A stretch of 64,000 bases of DNA from Periplaneta americana. Its lineage: Eukaryota > Arthropoda > Insecta > Blattodea > Blattidae. Shown piece after piece: positions 11,231 to 22,187 of the stretch. The DNA is taken from the NCBI RefSeq assembly GCF_040183065.1, contig NC_091132.1, positions 163,542,602 through 163,606,601 on the forward strand, written 5' to 3'. Position numbers and translations under genes: made by a program. Under the pieces are notes generated by a model. It had not been told where the DNA came from. It searched no databases and saw only the letters and a list, made by a program, of their open reading frames with translations. Within the stretch, counting starts at the first letter, position 1. Every line of letters starts with the position of its first letter.

Positions 11231-11473
11231 ACCCTAAACTAGAACCAATTATCAGCTCTTATATGAGAAAGTAGGCACAAAACAAATATGTAACATGTGA
11301 CATGAAAGCAAACACGATAAACAATCATATATTTCAAATTTCTTAGTTTGTATAGTGAACATATACTAGGCCCTAGCTATAAACTGGAATATAAACACAT
11401 ATAATTCTATATCTTATTCCATTATGTTATACTCGACGCATATTGGAATTAGCACCAGTGACTCTGAATTTAC

Positions 11474-11566
11474 CTCTGATACGGGTTCCTTCTCAGCTGT
11501 ATGAGTGTCATCATACCATTGCATAGCAAGAGGGTCATCTTCAGGTTCCTTCTTGATTACATCCAT
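11474..11566 (-). CDS. C2H2 zinc-finger gene C, start-codon exon
   Basis: ATG at 11566 opens a 31-codon exon, MDVIKKEPEDDPLAMQWYDD followed by THTAEKEPVSE, with the donor GAG|GTAAAT at 11474. This acidic opening (MDVIK.EPE.DPLA) is one I recall in front of finger arrays in cockroach and termite zinc-finger proteins. The exon ends in phase 0 and matches the phase-0 start of the exon at 1038-1175. The context CGCGATGG is favourable for initiation. An upstream TTGTTACAG could be an acceptor for a 5' UTR exon, but a promoter core lies only about 55 nt upstream, so an uninterrupted 5' UTR is more likely. The frame stays open upstream as well (to about 11620) but without family resemblance, so ATG 11566 is preferred. 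Confidence 0.85.
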
Positions 11567-11599
11567 CGCGACTGTAACAAACATTGAAGTTTGGGTCAA

Positions 11600-11645
11600 T
11601 CCAGAGTCTCCACCAACCACTGAACGTATATTTCACACTTTTTTC
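11600..11645 (-). promoter_or_regulatory. Initiator-type core promoter of gene C
   Basis: On the minus strand, ATACGTTCAGTGGTTGG places an arthropod initiator (TCAGT at 11623-11619) about 55 nt before the ATG. The same core, TATTCGTTCAGTGG, is kept at 10587-10591 and in an inverted copy near 13935. Conservation in three copies and the distance to the start codon support a transcription start here; no TATA box is evident at -30. Confidence 0.55.
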
Positions 11646-12275
11646 ACTGTCAATATGGCGCTATAAACCAATTTTCAATACTTTCATCACAACCACAACA
11701 CATTTCAAATGTTATTGTACCATATATAGAATTATTACTACATTAACACATTTAGTAAATCACAAAACATGTAGAATGTAATTATTATGAAAGTCGCCAT
11801 TGCTTCTTCGAATTAGTAGTATTAGTACGATCCACTAGATGGAAACCGATACGATTGGCAGAGCCGGCAATACATGAAAACGAAATGATACTAAATGTGA
11901 GGTATGTTACTACAGGTGTGTAGTATTATGTGACAAGTTAGGTTAGGTTTGATTAGGTATGTATTGTGACAGGTTAGGTTAGGTTTGATTAGGTGTGCAG
12001 TATTATGAGAAAGGTTAGGTTTGGTTTGATTAGATGTGTAGTATTTTTACTAAGTTGGCAACACTGAAACCCACTGTTACATTAAAGAAATGTGGCGATA
12101 TTCTTCATTCACGCACGACGATTTTCGTATATAAGTAAAGTACGTATTTACGGCGGGTTGGATGGGCTTACAGCTCTTCCAGTGATCACATCAATTTCTA
12201 CTAATCAGTACTATAAATACAAGGCATTTTAAAGGTATTTTTTATTCATTTACTAGTGGCTGGGACAGAAGAAAG
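11610..12275 (-). repeat. Promoter-region duplication, copy 2 (gene C upstream region)
   Basis: Partner of 10565-11230, lying immediately upstream of the gene C start exon. The two copies start about 1,045 bp apart. It includes the TTAGGTTAGG-type tract at about 11938-12040, GGCAACACTGAAACC and a CCACTAGATGG motif at 11832. Confidence 0.75.
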
Positions 12276-12940
12276 ATTCACCGAAGTTTGATATAGCGCG
12301 TTGCTTATGTGTATAATCACGTGTAAACAATTATATAGCCTATCTCCAGAATGTAAGCTGCTGAAAGAAGCTTAGGCTTATGGTCAGTAGTTACCATACG
12401 ACGTGCGTTTGAAAAATTTGTAGTCTAACACATAGATGCCATTGAAAACGTGTAAAAAAAAAAGTATCGCGATTTTACGATGCGACCAAAAATAATAATT
12501 TTCTGTGTAGCTTGTAAGTGCCACATTGCATTCAGAAGTAATTCCTAAAACTATACGCAAACTTTCAATTTTTAATTTCTACAAGTGCCCTCAAGTAGTG
12601 TAAGCTATACAATCTATAAATAACACTTCAATGTTACAAAGTAGAATTAAAACAAAATTAATGAATGCCTGTAACTGTACAATAAGAGGATTTACAAATA
12701 AGATTCCAATTACAATTACAACAAAGACAAAAAAAAAGTGGCAATATTCACAGATTCAGAATTACCTCTATGATATATTAAAATTAAAATGAACCACAAT
12801 TTTAATAGCGATAACTTCACATTCCCGTTCACAATGTAGAATACACGGTTCTAGAAATCTAGAGTATGAATGAAGTATGAACAAATTTCACCACGATCAA
12901 GAGTGCCGTGACAAAGGAAACCAGATGAAAAATAGTTCGA
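12276..12940. other. Unassigned AT-rich spacer
   Basis: No coding frame, repeat pair or tRNA-like box recognised. It lies upstream of the gene C promoter. Confidence 0.5.
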
Positions 12941-13201
12941 AATATAAAATAAAATATAAATACATTCTTTTAAATTGAATTACCCTGTTTACTATGTATT
13001 GTACAAATTTTATAGCTCAACTAACATATATTTTTAGTTGGTTATTTAACGACGCTGTATCAAGTATGAGGTCATTTTGCGTCGATGAGATTGGCGATTG
13101 CGAGATGAGGCCGAGGATTCGCCATTGAATACCTGGCATTCACCTTACGGTTGGGGAAAACTCTTTTTTATCCTCTAAGGGGAAAACCTTCGAAAAAAAA
13201 C

Positions 13202-15122
13202 CAGAGCCTTCTTTAGTTACAAGCCGGGGCCATACGTCGGCAACACTGTAATTATCTGTCACCCGGAGGCTGACCGTACAGTACACGTGTTTGTGCTAAT
13301 GCCGATTTCCAATGTAAATTAATGTTACAATGTAAGTGTGTGTCGATGGAATTATGTTTGCGATCGTACCAAACGTTAATTGTTGATCAATTATAAACTA
13401 AATGCGTGTTGGTGATAAAAAAAAAACGAGACAATAAATGAAAATAAAATGGTTGCAGTCTTTGGGAATTTTTACGGTTATGGATGACAAAGTAATTGAT
13501 TATTCTATTAAATATTAAATATTGTATAACCACATTTTTATATTCTTATTTGTGATTTGTGTGTATCAGCATTCTAGTCAAATTGTTGGGTCTCGCCTGC
13601 TATATCAATAAAGTTACGCCGTTGGTTTTCAAAGTCATTGTAAACAGCTGTTTTGTGATCCCATAAATGTTGCAGTTTTGTTGAAGATTCGGAATGCCTG
13701 CTATACGTCAGAACTATCTATAATTTGTACATGCATATATTCACTTTGTTGGTTTGGTCAATGTTAGTTATGTCCCGCCCACTATAGAGACATAGGCCAA
13801 TTTTACACATATTTAGTATAACTTGTTGCTTCTTTGACAGGTTAGGTTTGGTTAGTTTAGGTTTTTGTTATAGCCTACCTTGCATATACGATTATAGCGC
13901 AACATTGGCAGTGATAAAAGTGAAATATTCGTTCAGTGGGCGTTGGATACTCTACATTCACCGCGTTTTGTTACATATTATGTTGAAGGGGTGTGTTTTC
14001 ATTTTTTCATAGATTGTTTTACTTGGCTTAACTGTATTTACATCCTCATACTTTTATTATAATAGGAATGTCAATAGTTTCTTCTGTTTAAATTTTATTT
14101 TAGGCCTATTTGCATAATTCACATTCTTAGCTTGTTTTCTGTAGTTATATTTATTTAAAATTATATTTTTAAAAGTTTATAACAAATAATTTAGGATAAC
14201 AGTATTGTTATGGTGACTGGCCAGGTTCAAACTAAAACTGACTTCCTGGACATCTGAAATATTTATAGAAAAGCACGACATAATCACATGAAATTAAAAT
14301 GCATATGATATCCTACACCTTTCATGGCAGAGGTGAAACAACATTAAGCGGCAAAACATTGTCAATTTACTAGCCACATAATGGTTAATTGATTGGAATA
14401 GGGTATTGCGAAAGTACGTCATTATTTTATTTATTTTTGGTACAAGTAACATTTCTTTAAGTATTTATTTATTTTCCCTTGTACCATCAATAAGAAAACA
14501 AGTATGTTTTTATTTTTTTTTTTAATTATAAGTGTAGTTGCTACGACATATAGGCACACAGCACTTTCTAGGCATCTGAAATATTTGTAGAAAAACACGA
14601 TAGATAATCGCAGAAGATAATATTAAAATATATCCTAAACCTTTCACAGATGAAACACCATTAAGTCGCAAAACATTGTCAATTTGCTAGCCACAAATTT
14701 GTTAACTGAATGGAACTTAAGAATACTGCGTAGGAACTTACGTCTTTATTGCATTATTGATTTTATTATTTTCGGTGCAAGGAATATCTTTTTTATTTAT
14801 TTATTTACCTTCGTACTATCAATAAAAACATGTTTTTTTGTAATTATTTTAAGTGACAGCCTTTGTATGTAAGTAGCCTACTTACGCCGTATTCTGAAGT
14901 ATAGCTAATTGATTGCAATAAAACACTATTTTCGAACCCGTAATAATTTACATCACTACTCTGAATCTTGATCTTACCTTCATGCATGAAGTAATATTGA
15001 AAAAATACGCGTTACGTATAACGAAAGCAATGAGCAAACACAATATCACTCTAAAATCTCCCGCCTCTACTCTGCGTTGCCAAACCTACCCATGCCCCGG
15101 CTTGTAACTAAAGAAGGCTCTG
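13202..15122. mobile_element. hAT-type non-autonomous element inside a SINE
   Basis: A perfect 29-bp TIR begins CAGAGCCTTCTTTAGTTACA and continues AGCCGGGGC at both ends. The 8-bp flanks are AAAAAAAC (13194-13201) and AAAAAACC (15123-15130), a near-perfect hAT-size TSD. No transposase is readable in the 1,921 bp. The interior contains an inverted copy of the gene C promoter core (13740-13965) and a ~345-bp-spaced internal duplication (about 14220-14400 and 14560-14760). Confidence 0.85.
13740..13965 (+). repeat. Promoter-like cassette, third copy, inverted, inside the hAT element
   Basis: On the plus strand this reads TATGTCCCGCCCACTATAG, then GGTTAGGTTTGG, then GCGCAACATTGGCAGTGATA, then AAATATTCGTTCAGTGGG. 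These are the same blocks, in the same order, as the minus-strand sequence at 10565-11230, but shortened. It keeps the initiator CGTTCAGTGG. No start-codon exon follows. Confidence 0.65.
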
Positions 15123-15235
15123 AAAAAACCCAACCAAGTAATCAGACCAAGCAGGAATCGAACCCGCGCCCGAGCGCAATTTCAGACCGGCAGGCAAGCG
15201 CCTTAATCGACTGAGCCACACCAGCCTCAACTAGG

Positions 15236-15604
15236 CCTAATATATGCTTTTAAATTTGATTATCCTGTTTACTATGTGTTGTACAATTCTGTATAACTCA
15301 ACTAATAAATGCTCTTAAGTTGAATTACTCTGTGTACTATGTATTTTATATTTTTGTGTAGCTCAAGTGATGAAGTGTATAATATGCTGTAAATTGAATA
15401 GTAATCTGTATTCTTCATGCTTGTAAATTGAACTAAGTTTCATTATGTGTATCTATTTTTGTAAATCTCAAGTAATTGGATGTTTATGCTTTAGAATTGA
15501 ATTATTTACTTGCTATGTATTACTTTTATAGCTCACCTGATGAATAATCGTTTAAGTTTGTAGCTTGAATGGTCTGTTTGCTATCTACTGCATATTTTTG
15601 TAGA
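15236..15604 (+). repeat. AT-rich degenerate ~75-bp repeats preceding a SINE
   Basis: Repeats of a unit containing TTTAAGTTGAATTA, CTATGTATT, TTTTTGTAGCTCA and CTGATGAAT. The array also appears on the other side of the split SINE (12950-13025), which shows that SINE landed in the array. A similar array precedes the related SINE at 23768. Confidence 0.65.
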
Positions 15605-15830
15605 CGTAGTTCAGTTGGCAGACTCGGACAACTAGCTTGCTGATCCAGACCTGCGCTCTGGTTTGGGTTAGATCACGGTCGACCGTGGTTAGATTAGATC
15701 TCCGTTTTGACAGATCACCTGGTTGAGTTTATTCCAAAGTTTTCCCTCAACTGTAAGGCAAACGCCAGGTAATAGATGTCGAATCCTCGGTGTCACTTCA
15801 TCTCGCGAAATTGTGCAGCTTTATTCGAAA
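15605..15830 (+). mobile_element. tRNA-derived SINE, family 3
   Basis: Head GTAGTTCAGTTGGCAGACT... with a diverged B-box region (GGTTTGGGTTAGATC), body CACCTGGTTGAGTTTATTCC and AATCCTCGGTGTCACTTCAT. It is related to 23768-24060, and both sit directly after the same AT-rich repeat array. Confidence 0.7.
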
Positions 15831-16143
15831 AAGTACTAAATCCACTTTTAGAGTTTTTTGAGGAAACAATAAAAACTAACTCCTACTACCGCAACTATAT
15901 ATTTTTTTTTCTGACATTGATGCAAACCGGTTCTATTCTCATTCCTTAATTCCCACACCAAATATTTCTGTTTAGTGACAATTAGCCTACTTTGTCTATT
16001 TTGAGTAAATTTCTAACGTATATGGTACGTTTTGACATAAAATAAGAATAGCATAGTTAACACCACGTATTAATTTTTTTTTCAAAACATTTTATTTATA
16101 TATTCTCTGTTTCATGTTATTTTAGCAGGCCTACCACAGGATT

Positions 16144-16398
16144 TTATTTCAAGAGAAACTTGTTCTTAACAATAACTTGAGATTGCAGGACATTTATATA
16201 AAATGGTAAATCCTGCACACTGTATCCCACTGCAAGGAGCAAAGCTTCAAAATCTTTTTTCTTTGCTTCCTGCACGTGGCAGATGCATGGAACCTCTTTT
16301 AATTGATATTTTATTCCTTTCTTAAGCAGCCTATGCTTACACACTATTGCATGGGCGGAATTGAGTCCTACTAAAACAGAGTTAGGCCGTATTGTCAA
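16144..16398 (-). pseudogene. hAT transposase fragment (ZBED5-like)
   Basis: The minus-strand frame contains LNSAHAIVCKHRLLKK, VPCICHVQ and LPFYIN. This resembles the stretch DN..MVGKH...L..C.CH.....A...LP.....: of the RNase H-like core of hAT transposases. Only about 84 residues survive and the histidine/cysteine pattern is altered. Assignment is from motif resemblance. Confidence 0.4.
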
Positions 16399-16941
16399 AC
16401 TTTTGGTCTCACTAATTTTAAACTCCTACACTTTTGGCACACTTACGATAATTCCTGCCAGAAATCATAATCTAAAGCATGTAAAGCGCCTACTTCAGAA
16501 AACACACTTTCGATAATTTCATAATGCAGATTCTTCAATATGTCACTGATCCTTGCCCCAACCTGCTGCATGCTCCACCTACCAATACTGAAAATGCTGA
16601 GAAAGGTGTAGCCTATCTGCATACCACTATTTTATCCCTTTAATTCCGGCCATAATAGGATAAAATATTATATACTTGGAAATTGTCCTCTTGTTTCCAT
16701 AGATTTCGTTTCCTCCTTTGCGATGTGGAAACATGAAGCCCAGGGTGCGAATTAAGATTTCTGATGAGGGCGGGATAGAATCCTAGAAAGAGAATACCAT
16801 ACATAAAATTATTATTATCCTCATTCGATACAGGTCAACGCTTGATCACACTAAGTTGCTTGTCTTGCATCTTGATTATAATATTAATAATTATATTCAT
16901 GAGCAGGCTTAAGATAAGATGTGTAATTCCTAAGTTATTAA

Positions 16942-17454
16942 GGCTGTGTCTCAAAGCTCAAGTCCATACTACACACTAGTGACTAGCAACTAGCTGACTT
17001 GTAAACTATACACTAGGGAGCTTTGGTAATGTATGCTTGAAACATGGCCTTCTTCATAGACTATTTTTCTAAAAACCATGACATCACGGTGCAGCACTAA
17101 ATTAAGAAGGCAGTGTCCTAATGCAGTTTCATTACGAATTATGTCGAAAAATAAGGGCTTAATATATTACAATAATGTTTAAAACATTGTACAGAAGGTA
17201 CTAACAATGCCATTACATTACATTATTTCACTTCCAAAGCATTTTTAGATTTAATAACCCCAATTGCTGATAAGGTATCCATGTTTGTTTAGTGAACAAG
17301 TCATCGATCAAGCAAGCATTTTCGTTTACTAGCTACTACGGACTTGATTGCTGTGCACTATGTAGCTTTGGATCATAACTTCTGACGTCACATCCGGCTA
17401 TTTAGTCAACTATCGAGTTCACTTCAGCTGAAAATGTAGCTTTGAGACACGGCC
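16942..17454. mobile_element. PIF/Harbinger-type MITE
   Basis: TIRs GGCTGTGTCTCAAAGCT and GGCCGTGTCTCAAAGCT, flanked by TAA on both sides (16939-16941 and 17455-17457), as expected for the 3-bp TWA target of PIF/Harbinger. 513 bp, no coding content. Confidence 0.8.
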
Positions 17455-17518
17455 TAATTATTGTCAGGTTGCTGGTGATGATAATACATCAATATTATTT
17501 TCTTTGCTTATTTTATAC

Positions 17519-17859
17519 TGGTCCCACGCCGTGGCATCGTGGTCTAAGGCATCCTGCCTCGGGCTCGCGTTACGGAATGCGCGCTGGTTCGAGTCGTCAT
17601 GGGAGAAGAAAATTTCTCATGAAATTTCGGCCAGTGTATGGGACCAGTGCCCACCCTGCATCGTGATGCACTTGGGGAGCTACGATAATTAGCGAAATCC
17701 GATTACGCAAACCAGCTATAACAGCTGGGGGTATCATCGTGCTAACCACACGATACCTCCATTCTGGTTGGATGATCGTCCACCTCTGCTTCGGCATGTG
17801 ACCGTGAGGCCAGCAGCCGCCTGGTCGGTCTTGGCCCTTCGTGGGCTGTAGCGCCATGG
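17519..17859 (+). mobile_element. tRNA-derived SINE, family 4
   Basis: Head GTGGCATCGTGGTCTAAGGC (A box region) and GCTGGTTCGAGTCG (B box), followed by a body ending GCTGTAGCGCCATGGG and a (TTA)n tail. It can be read as a tRNA-Leu-like head, but no intact cloverleaf was drawn. Confidence 0.75.

Positions 17860-17918
<59 letters not shown>
17860..17918 (+). repeat. (ATT)n microsatellite, SINE tail
   Basis: About 19 ATT units directly joined to the 3' end of the SINE at 17519-17859, so probably grown from its tail. Confidence 0.9.
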
Positions 17919-17920
<2 letters not shown>

Positions 17921-18103
17921 TACTTTATACTGTACTTTATAAAGTATACTCGTATTAAAACAATTATTATATTTTGTGAGGGAAGAATAGAAGTTATCCC
18001 TAGCAGGGATGTTAATATGAATTTATGAGAGGGTGATAACTTTCCAACGGGGGGGGGGAAATCCCTTCCATCACCCCCCGTTTAATCGCACCCTGATCAA
18101 ACC

Positions 18104-18619
18104 TATTAAATAGTTTCTTTGGCTTGTTGAATTTTTATTAACCTAATAATTTGCTCGAAGACTCTTTATATTTTCATCACTGCTTCCTTGCAAAACTAAT
18201 ATTATGCTTGCAAGATATGGCAGACACTTTAGCCACATCCGAGAGTCGCTTTTGTTTATTCACGTCTTTGTGCCACATACTTTCATTTCTTGTCGTTTTC
18301 TTGAGACACCAGTGATTATCGGTTCTTCTGAATATTCATTGGATATATCAGAGACAATTTTCATTACAGGTAGCATTATATACTATTATAACAGTATCAG
18401 AAGAATAAAAACTAGAGAAAATAGCTATCACAAATATCACTTAAACTGCCAGGAAACTAAACTCAGATAGCCATGACAGATTTCAGAAAGTCACATGTCT
18501 AGAAACAGCCACATCATTGGTTAAATGGATTTGGTACGTCTTGGCATCAACATGAAGATGGATGTAGTAGGTACTTATTGACGAAAAATGCGAATCTTCA
18601 AAACCTTTATAGCCGGGAT
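18104..18619. other. Unassigned spacer
   Basis: One 88-codon plus-strand frame (18204-18470) has no recognisable motif. Nothing else seen. Confidence 0.5.
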
Positions 18620-18622
18620 TTA

Positions 18623-19670
18623 GGGCGGAATTCATAGTCAACACTTATTGTAAGGAAACCCTTAAGCAGTTGCTTATAATCATTTCCAATTCATAAATCC
18701 CACTAAAGTGAACACTTATTCAAATAAGGCAGCTTGTCAACTTACTCAAGTGTTTCCTTGTATGCATTGTAATCAGCTGATTCGGTTTAGGATTTAATTT
18801 AATTTAATTTATTGAGTTCTATAATTAAAATGAAAATGAGTTTCGGCAAGCAAAAGATACCGGTATATCAGAGATATGGAAAACCCTTTAGCGATGTGTA
18901 ATGATCAACAATTTAAGAGGAGATACCGTTTCGACAAGAACACTGTTGTGGATATTCTGGTGTCTCATTTAAATTCACAATACAACCATGAGGCTTACCG
19001 ATTTCGCCACTGCTGAAAGTACTGGTTGCTTTGAGATTTTATGATACAGCAGCATGTCAGGTACATTTAAGTGGTATTTTTATTTTTTTTTTCGAAAAGT
19101 ATTCACGTCCCAACAAAGTGTTATTTGCATTTTTGTTTGTATTCTACCCAAGGAATAAGCTGTTAAAATTGGCGTAATTATATCACTTCCACTTTGTTTA
19201 GCATAAAAATAACTGAAAAATAAATTGATTTACTTCCAGGAATATTTCCGGAGTTTGCATTAAACTCAACTGCAATTTTGTTCCATGTCAATTTCTTCTT
19301 TTGGAGAGAACAATTTAAATTTTTTTTTTTACTTTCGGCGATATATCCATATTTCATAACTAGTTATCTTAGCTCACTTCTTTCTTTTCTGTAAAATGCT
19401 TTCTGGACATCTTGTATAATTTTTATCTCTATAATATTTACTTCTGTATGACAATAATGCCGATTTAACAATTTAAAGGCGCTGGAAAACAATTGATGTA
19501 GGAAAGCTCTCACGTCTAGTCATGATGCCATACTTCTTTCGGTGTCAAGGGAATGCTCAGGGCATATGAATGAGTAGCATCTCTGCAATACGGTGTAAAA
19601 TAAGTGCTAAGCAAATGCTCATTACTTAAGTGTTTCCTCATTTTATAAGTGGCGACTATGAATTTGACCC
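18623..19670 (+). mobile_element. PIF/Harbinger element, internally deleted
   Basis: TIRs GGGCGGAATTCATAGTC and, from the right, GGGTCAAATTCATAGTC, flanked by TTA at 18620-18622 and 19671-19673. The interior keeps only the first transposase exon, so it is a deletion derivative of a coding Harbinger. Confidence 0.8.
18876..19060 (+). pseudogene. Harbinger transposase, N-terminal exon, frameshifted
   Basis: ATG at 18876 reads MENPLAMCNDQQFKRRYRFD, then KNTVVDILVSHLNSQYN. After a one-base shift it continues GLPISPLLKVLVALRFYDTA, then ACQ. This RYRFDKNTV..IL.........PISP..K.L.AL.FYATG pattern is the conserved N-terminus of HARBI1-type transposases. It ends CAG|GTACAT, a plausible donor. The DDE part is absent from this element. 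Confidence 0.75.
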
Positions 19671-19789
19671 TTAGTACCTACTTTATGCTTAAAATTCTTT
19701 TATATGCAGCTTCTAATAACTGAAATGGAAATGCTGCTATCTGTAACTCATTTTTCAATTTTTTTTGGATTTGGTAGGCCTACCTTTTG

Positions 19790-19990
19790 GAATCAAGCTC
19801 CACATATGAAGAAGGCAGCAGAAGGCCTTTCTGTTATTTTCCCAAACGTGATACACATAACTTGAATAGTACATGGTTTACACAGTATATGTGAGCGGGT
19901 TATAATCTGAAGTTGACAAATTACTTTCAAGCGACAGAAATGTGTCGTCCTACCAGTACCTATCATACACTGATCCAAGAGAAACTGACA
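19790..19990 (+). pseudogene. Possible hAT/DUF659-type fragment
   Basis: The plus strand reads APHMKKAAEGLSVIFPNVIH, IT, then (after stops) VHGLHSICERV. It resembles the AP.M..AG..L...FPN..HVTC.AHG.HR..E segment of DUF659-containing hAT-like transposases. Several stops; short. Recognition is from memory of the motif. Confidence 0.35.
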
Positions 19991-20294
19991 TGGGTTTGTG
20001 ATGGAAAACTTGAAGAAAGAAAGTCTTCATTGTTCATTGCAACTGCGAGCTATTTGATCCCTCCACTGTCTTACCATGACTGGTGAGTGATTTCTTTATA
20101 ATAGGCCTACATTCTTAAAAATTTGTAATATTGAAACAAAATATTTTTACACTTTATAATATTTTCCACTTTTTCACTACATAAGAAAATAATTATTTCT
20201 ATATGTTTAGCACATAAAAAATCTGTTTCCTAGTAATAAATTATAATTACGTATAGTATTTAATGAAAATACTGGTATGAATAATTTCAAGGGA

Positions 20295-20350
20295 AAAATT
20301 GTTCCGGGGCCGGGTATCAATCCCGGGACCTCTGGTTGAGCGTACCAGCG
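20295..20350 (-). repeat. tRNA-like 3' half (SINE relic)
   Basis: On the minus strand GCAGAGCGCTGGTACG is followed by AGGTCCCGGGATTGATACCC, resembling the anticodon-to-T arm of a tRNA-derived SINE. The flanks carry no SINE body. The rest of 19990-20430 shows nothing. Confidence 0.4.
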
Positions 20351-20436
20351 CTCTGCTTTAATTATTCAAATCTGCTTTACAAAAAGCTTTACCTGAAAGA
20401 TTAGATTTGCAAAATACTGGTATGTATCTTATTTAA

Positions 20437-20658
20437 CCCAGATAAGACTGACAGCCTATATATAGGACCCGGACGTTTTATTTTTTTAACATTGCTGTGT
20501 AAGATTTTCATAGTCGGCAATCATGATACCATGATCCTTATGTGTTATAAATTGCCTCCAATTTTTTTTCTTATATTTAGTCTGTCATAGTCAATGTTAT
20601 TATCATATTTGTGTGAAACGTCCGGTGTCCTATATGTAGGACGTCAGTCTTATCTGGG
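20437..20658. mobile_element. piggyBac-type MITE
   Basis: 222 bp flanked by TTAA (20433-20436 and 20659-20662). The ends CCCAGATAAGACTGAC are inverted and almost identical for about 45 bp, including CCTATATATAGGAC on the left and CCTACATATAGGAC on the right. Starting CCC after TTAA fits piggyBac. Confidence 0.85.
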
Positions 20659-21043
20659 TTAACCTCACGGTAAATAACATACTCAATTTTAGAACTATGC
20701 AGAACATCGGTTTCACAAATCCTCGTTATATTTTTAACGAATCATTAATTTACTTAATGATACGTTTAACAATTTTTGCGTTTCACCAAGTATTGTTAGG
20801 ACAATGTCGTTATATCCGCCGTTAATTTATTAGGCAGTCTTTTGTACCTTTAAAGTTATAACGACACGTTTATCTGTTATCAAGATGCTGCCGCTCTCGA
20901 TGCCGAACTTCTTTATTTTGAATATCTTGAAGATGGTGAACCTGTAACAGAAAATTATACACCAAGAAACAGTGATTTTGAGGAACTAGACGAAATTAAA
21001 TTTCACGAAAGATACCGGCTAAAGAAACATGTGGCAGAATTGT

Positions 21044-21334
21044 AAAGGTAAATGTATCCCCGCTTCATGCCATGAAGGTACTTGGGGGGCATGGAGGTAG
21101 AGCCCCATGCTTACCATGACCTCCGCACTAGAATGAGGCGGTGTGGTCGGCACTACGCTCTGACCGCCTTTTACCCGCGGGAAAGACCCAGTACTCAATT
21201 TTATAGGAAGCTGAGTGAACCTCGGGCCGTTCTGAAAGTTTGGCAACGAGAAAAACCCCGTCACCACTCGGGATCGAACCCCGGACCTTTCAGTCCGTAG
21301 CCAGCTGGTCTACCAACTGAGCTACCCGGCCGCT
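21044..21334 (-). mobile_element. tRNA-derived SINE, family 5, inside Harbinger exon
   Basis: On the minus strand the head reads GGCCGGGTAGCTCAGTTGGT then GGGGTTCGATCCCGAG, a good A box and B box. The TSD is GGCAGAATTGT (21033-21043) and GGTAGAATTGT (21335-21345). Removing the SINE and one TSD restores the reading VAELLLQQIED of the transposase, so the insertion interrupted a once-open frame. Confidence 0.88.
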
Positions 21335-22187
21335 GGTAGAATTGTTATTGCAGCAAATTGAAGATAGGTTAGAATATAACAGAGAAAAAAATCCACTCAC
21401 GCCCATTCAAGTTACTCTTATAAAAAAAAATCGCGAAGCTGTTATTCCCGGCGTGACTCCTCCTCTTTGCTTACGTCTTAGGAAGTCAAGGCTCTATAAA
21501 GTCTAGGTAGGTAGTATCGTTCGCCATTTTTGTTCTTTCGTTGCAGAGCTACCAGACGAAGGCTCTAGTTGCCACACCGTTAAATATTATCATGTCGTAG
21601 CTCCTATGATAATAAATCAAACGCACTGTAATTCAGCAAATAATCGAGCGGCAAATAACGTCCTCGTGTCCTTTCTGCGAACGCAAACGAGAGCCAAAAT
21701 GGCGGGCGATTATAATAAGTATTTATCGAGCCTTAGGATATGCTTAACGTCTTCATCAGCAAATCACAAAACGCACAAGTTTAAATGTAGTCGACCTGCA
21801 ACGTGATTGGTTGCCGGAAATTAGAGCACTGCGTTTTTATGCGACTGGCAGTTATCAGCTTGTTATAGGCGATGTAAACGGTGTTTCAAAATCTACAGTC
21901 TCCAGGTATGCACGGAAAATAGCTGACCTACTTGCTTCATTACGACCACAAAACAACAAATTTCCGACAGGTGATGAAATTCCGAGAGTAATTCAAGATT
22001 TCTATAATATTGCACCTGGTGTCATTGGAACAATAGATTGTACACACATTCCTATTTTATCACCTGGTGGTAATATGGCAGAAATTTACAGAAACAGAAG
22101 AAATGTTGAAATAATTTCCGACTCTCAGCTGTTCATAAGGGATATAGCTGCCAGATGGCCAGGCTCTGTCCATGACAGTACTTACTT

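Larger units (their letters stand above)
13030..15233 (-). mobile_element. tRNA-derived SINE, family 2, split by a hAT element
   Basis: Minus-strand SINE in two pieces, 13030-13201 and 15123-15233. The tRNA-like head (GGCTCAGTCGATTAAGGCG and B box GGTTCGATTCC, read on minus) is at 15150-15230; the tail ending GTTAAATAACCAACT is at about 13036. A complete relative without the insertion lies at 59502-59745. CTCAACTA occurs at both outer edges and may be the TSD. Confidence 0.8.
16741..18095. mobile_element. hAT-type element carrying two nested insertions
   Basis: Ends read CAGGGTGCGAATTAAG and, from the right, CAGGGTGCGATTAAAC. The 8-bp flanks are ATGAAGCC (16733-16740) and ATCAAACC (18096-18103), six of eight identical. 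The interior holds a Harbinger MITE (16942-17454) and a SINE with ATT tail (17519-17918). No transposase frame. Confidence 0.65.

Noticed and set aside
15150-15230. tRNA gene on the minus strand
   Set aside because: Head of the split family-2 SINE; the complete relative is at 59502-59745.
21490-21800. Separate MITE inside the Harbinger pseudogene
   Set aside because: No TIR pair or TSD could be read; it may equally be the transposase intron.
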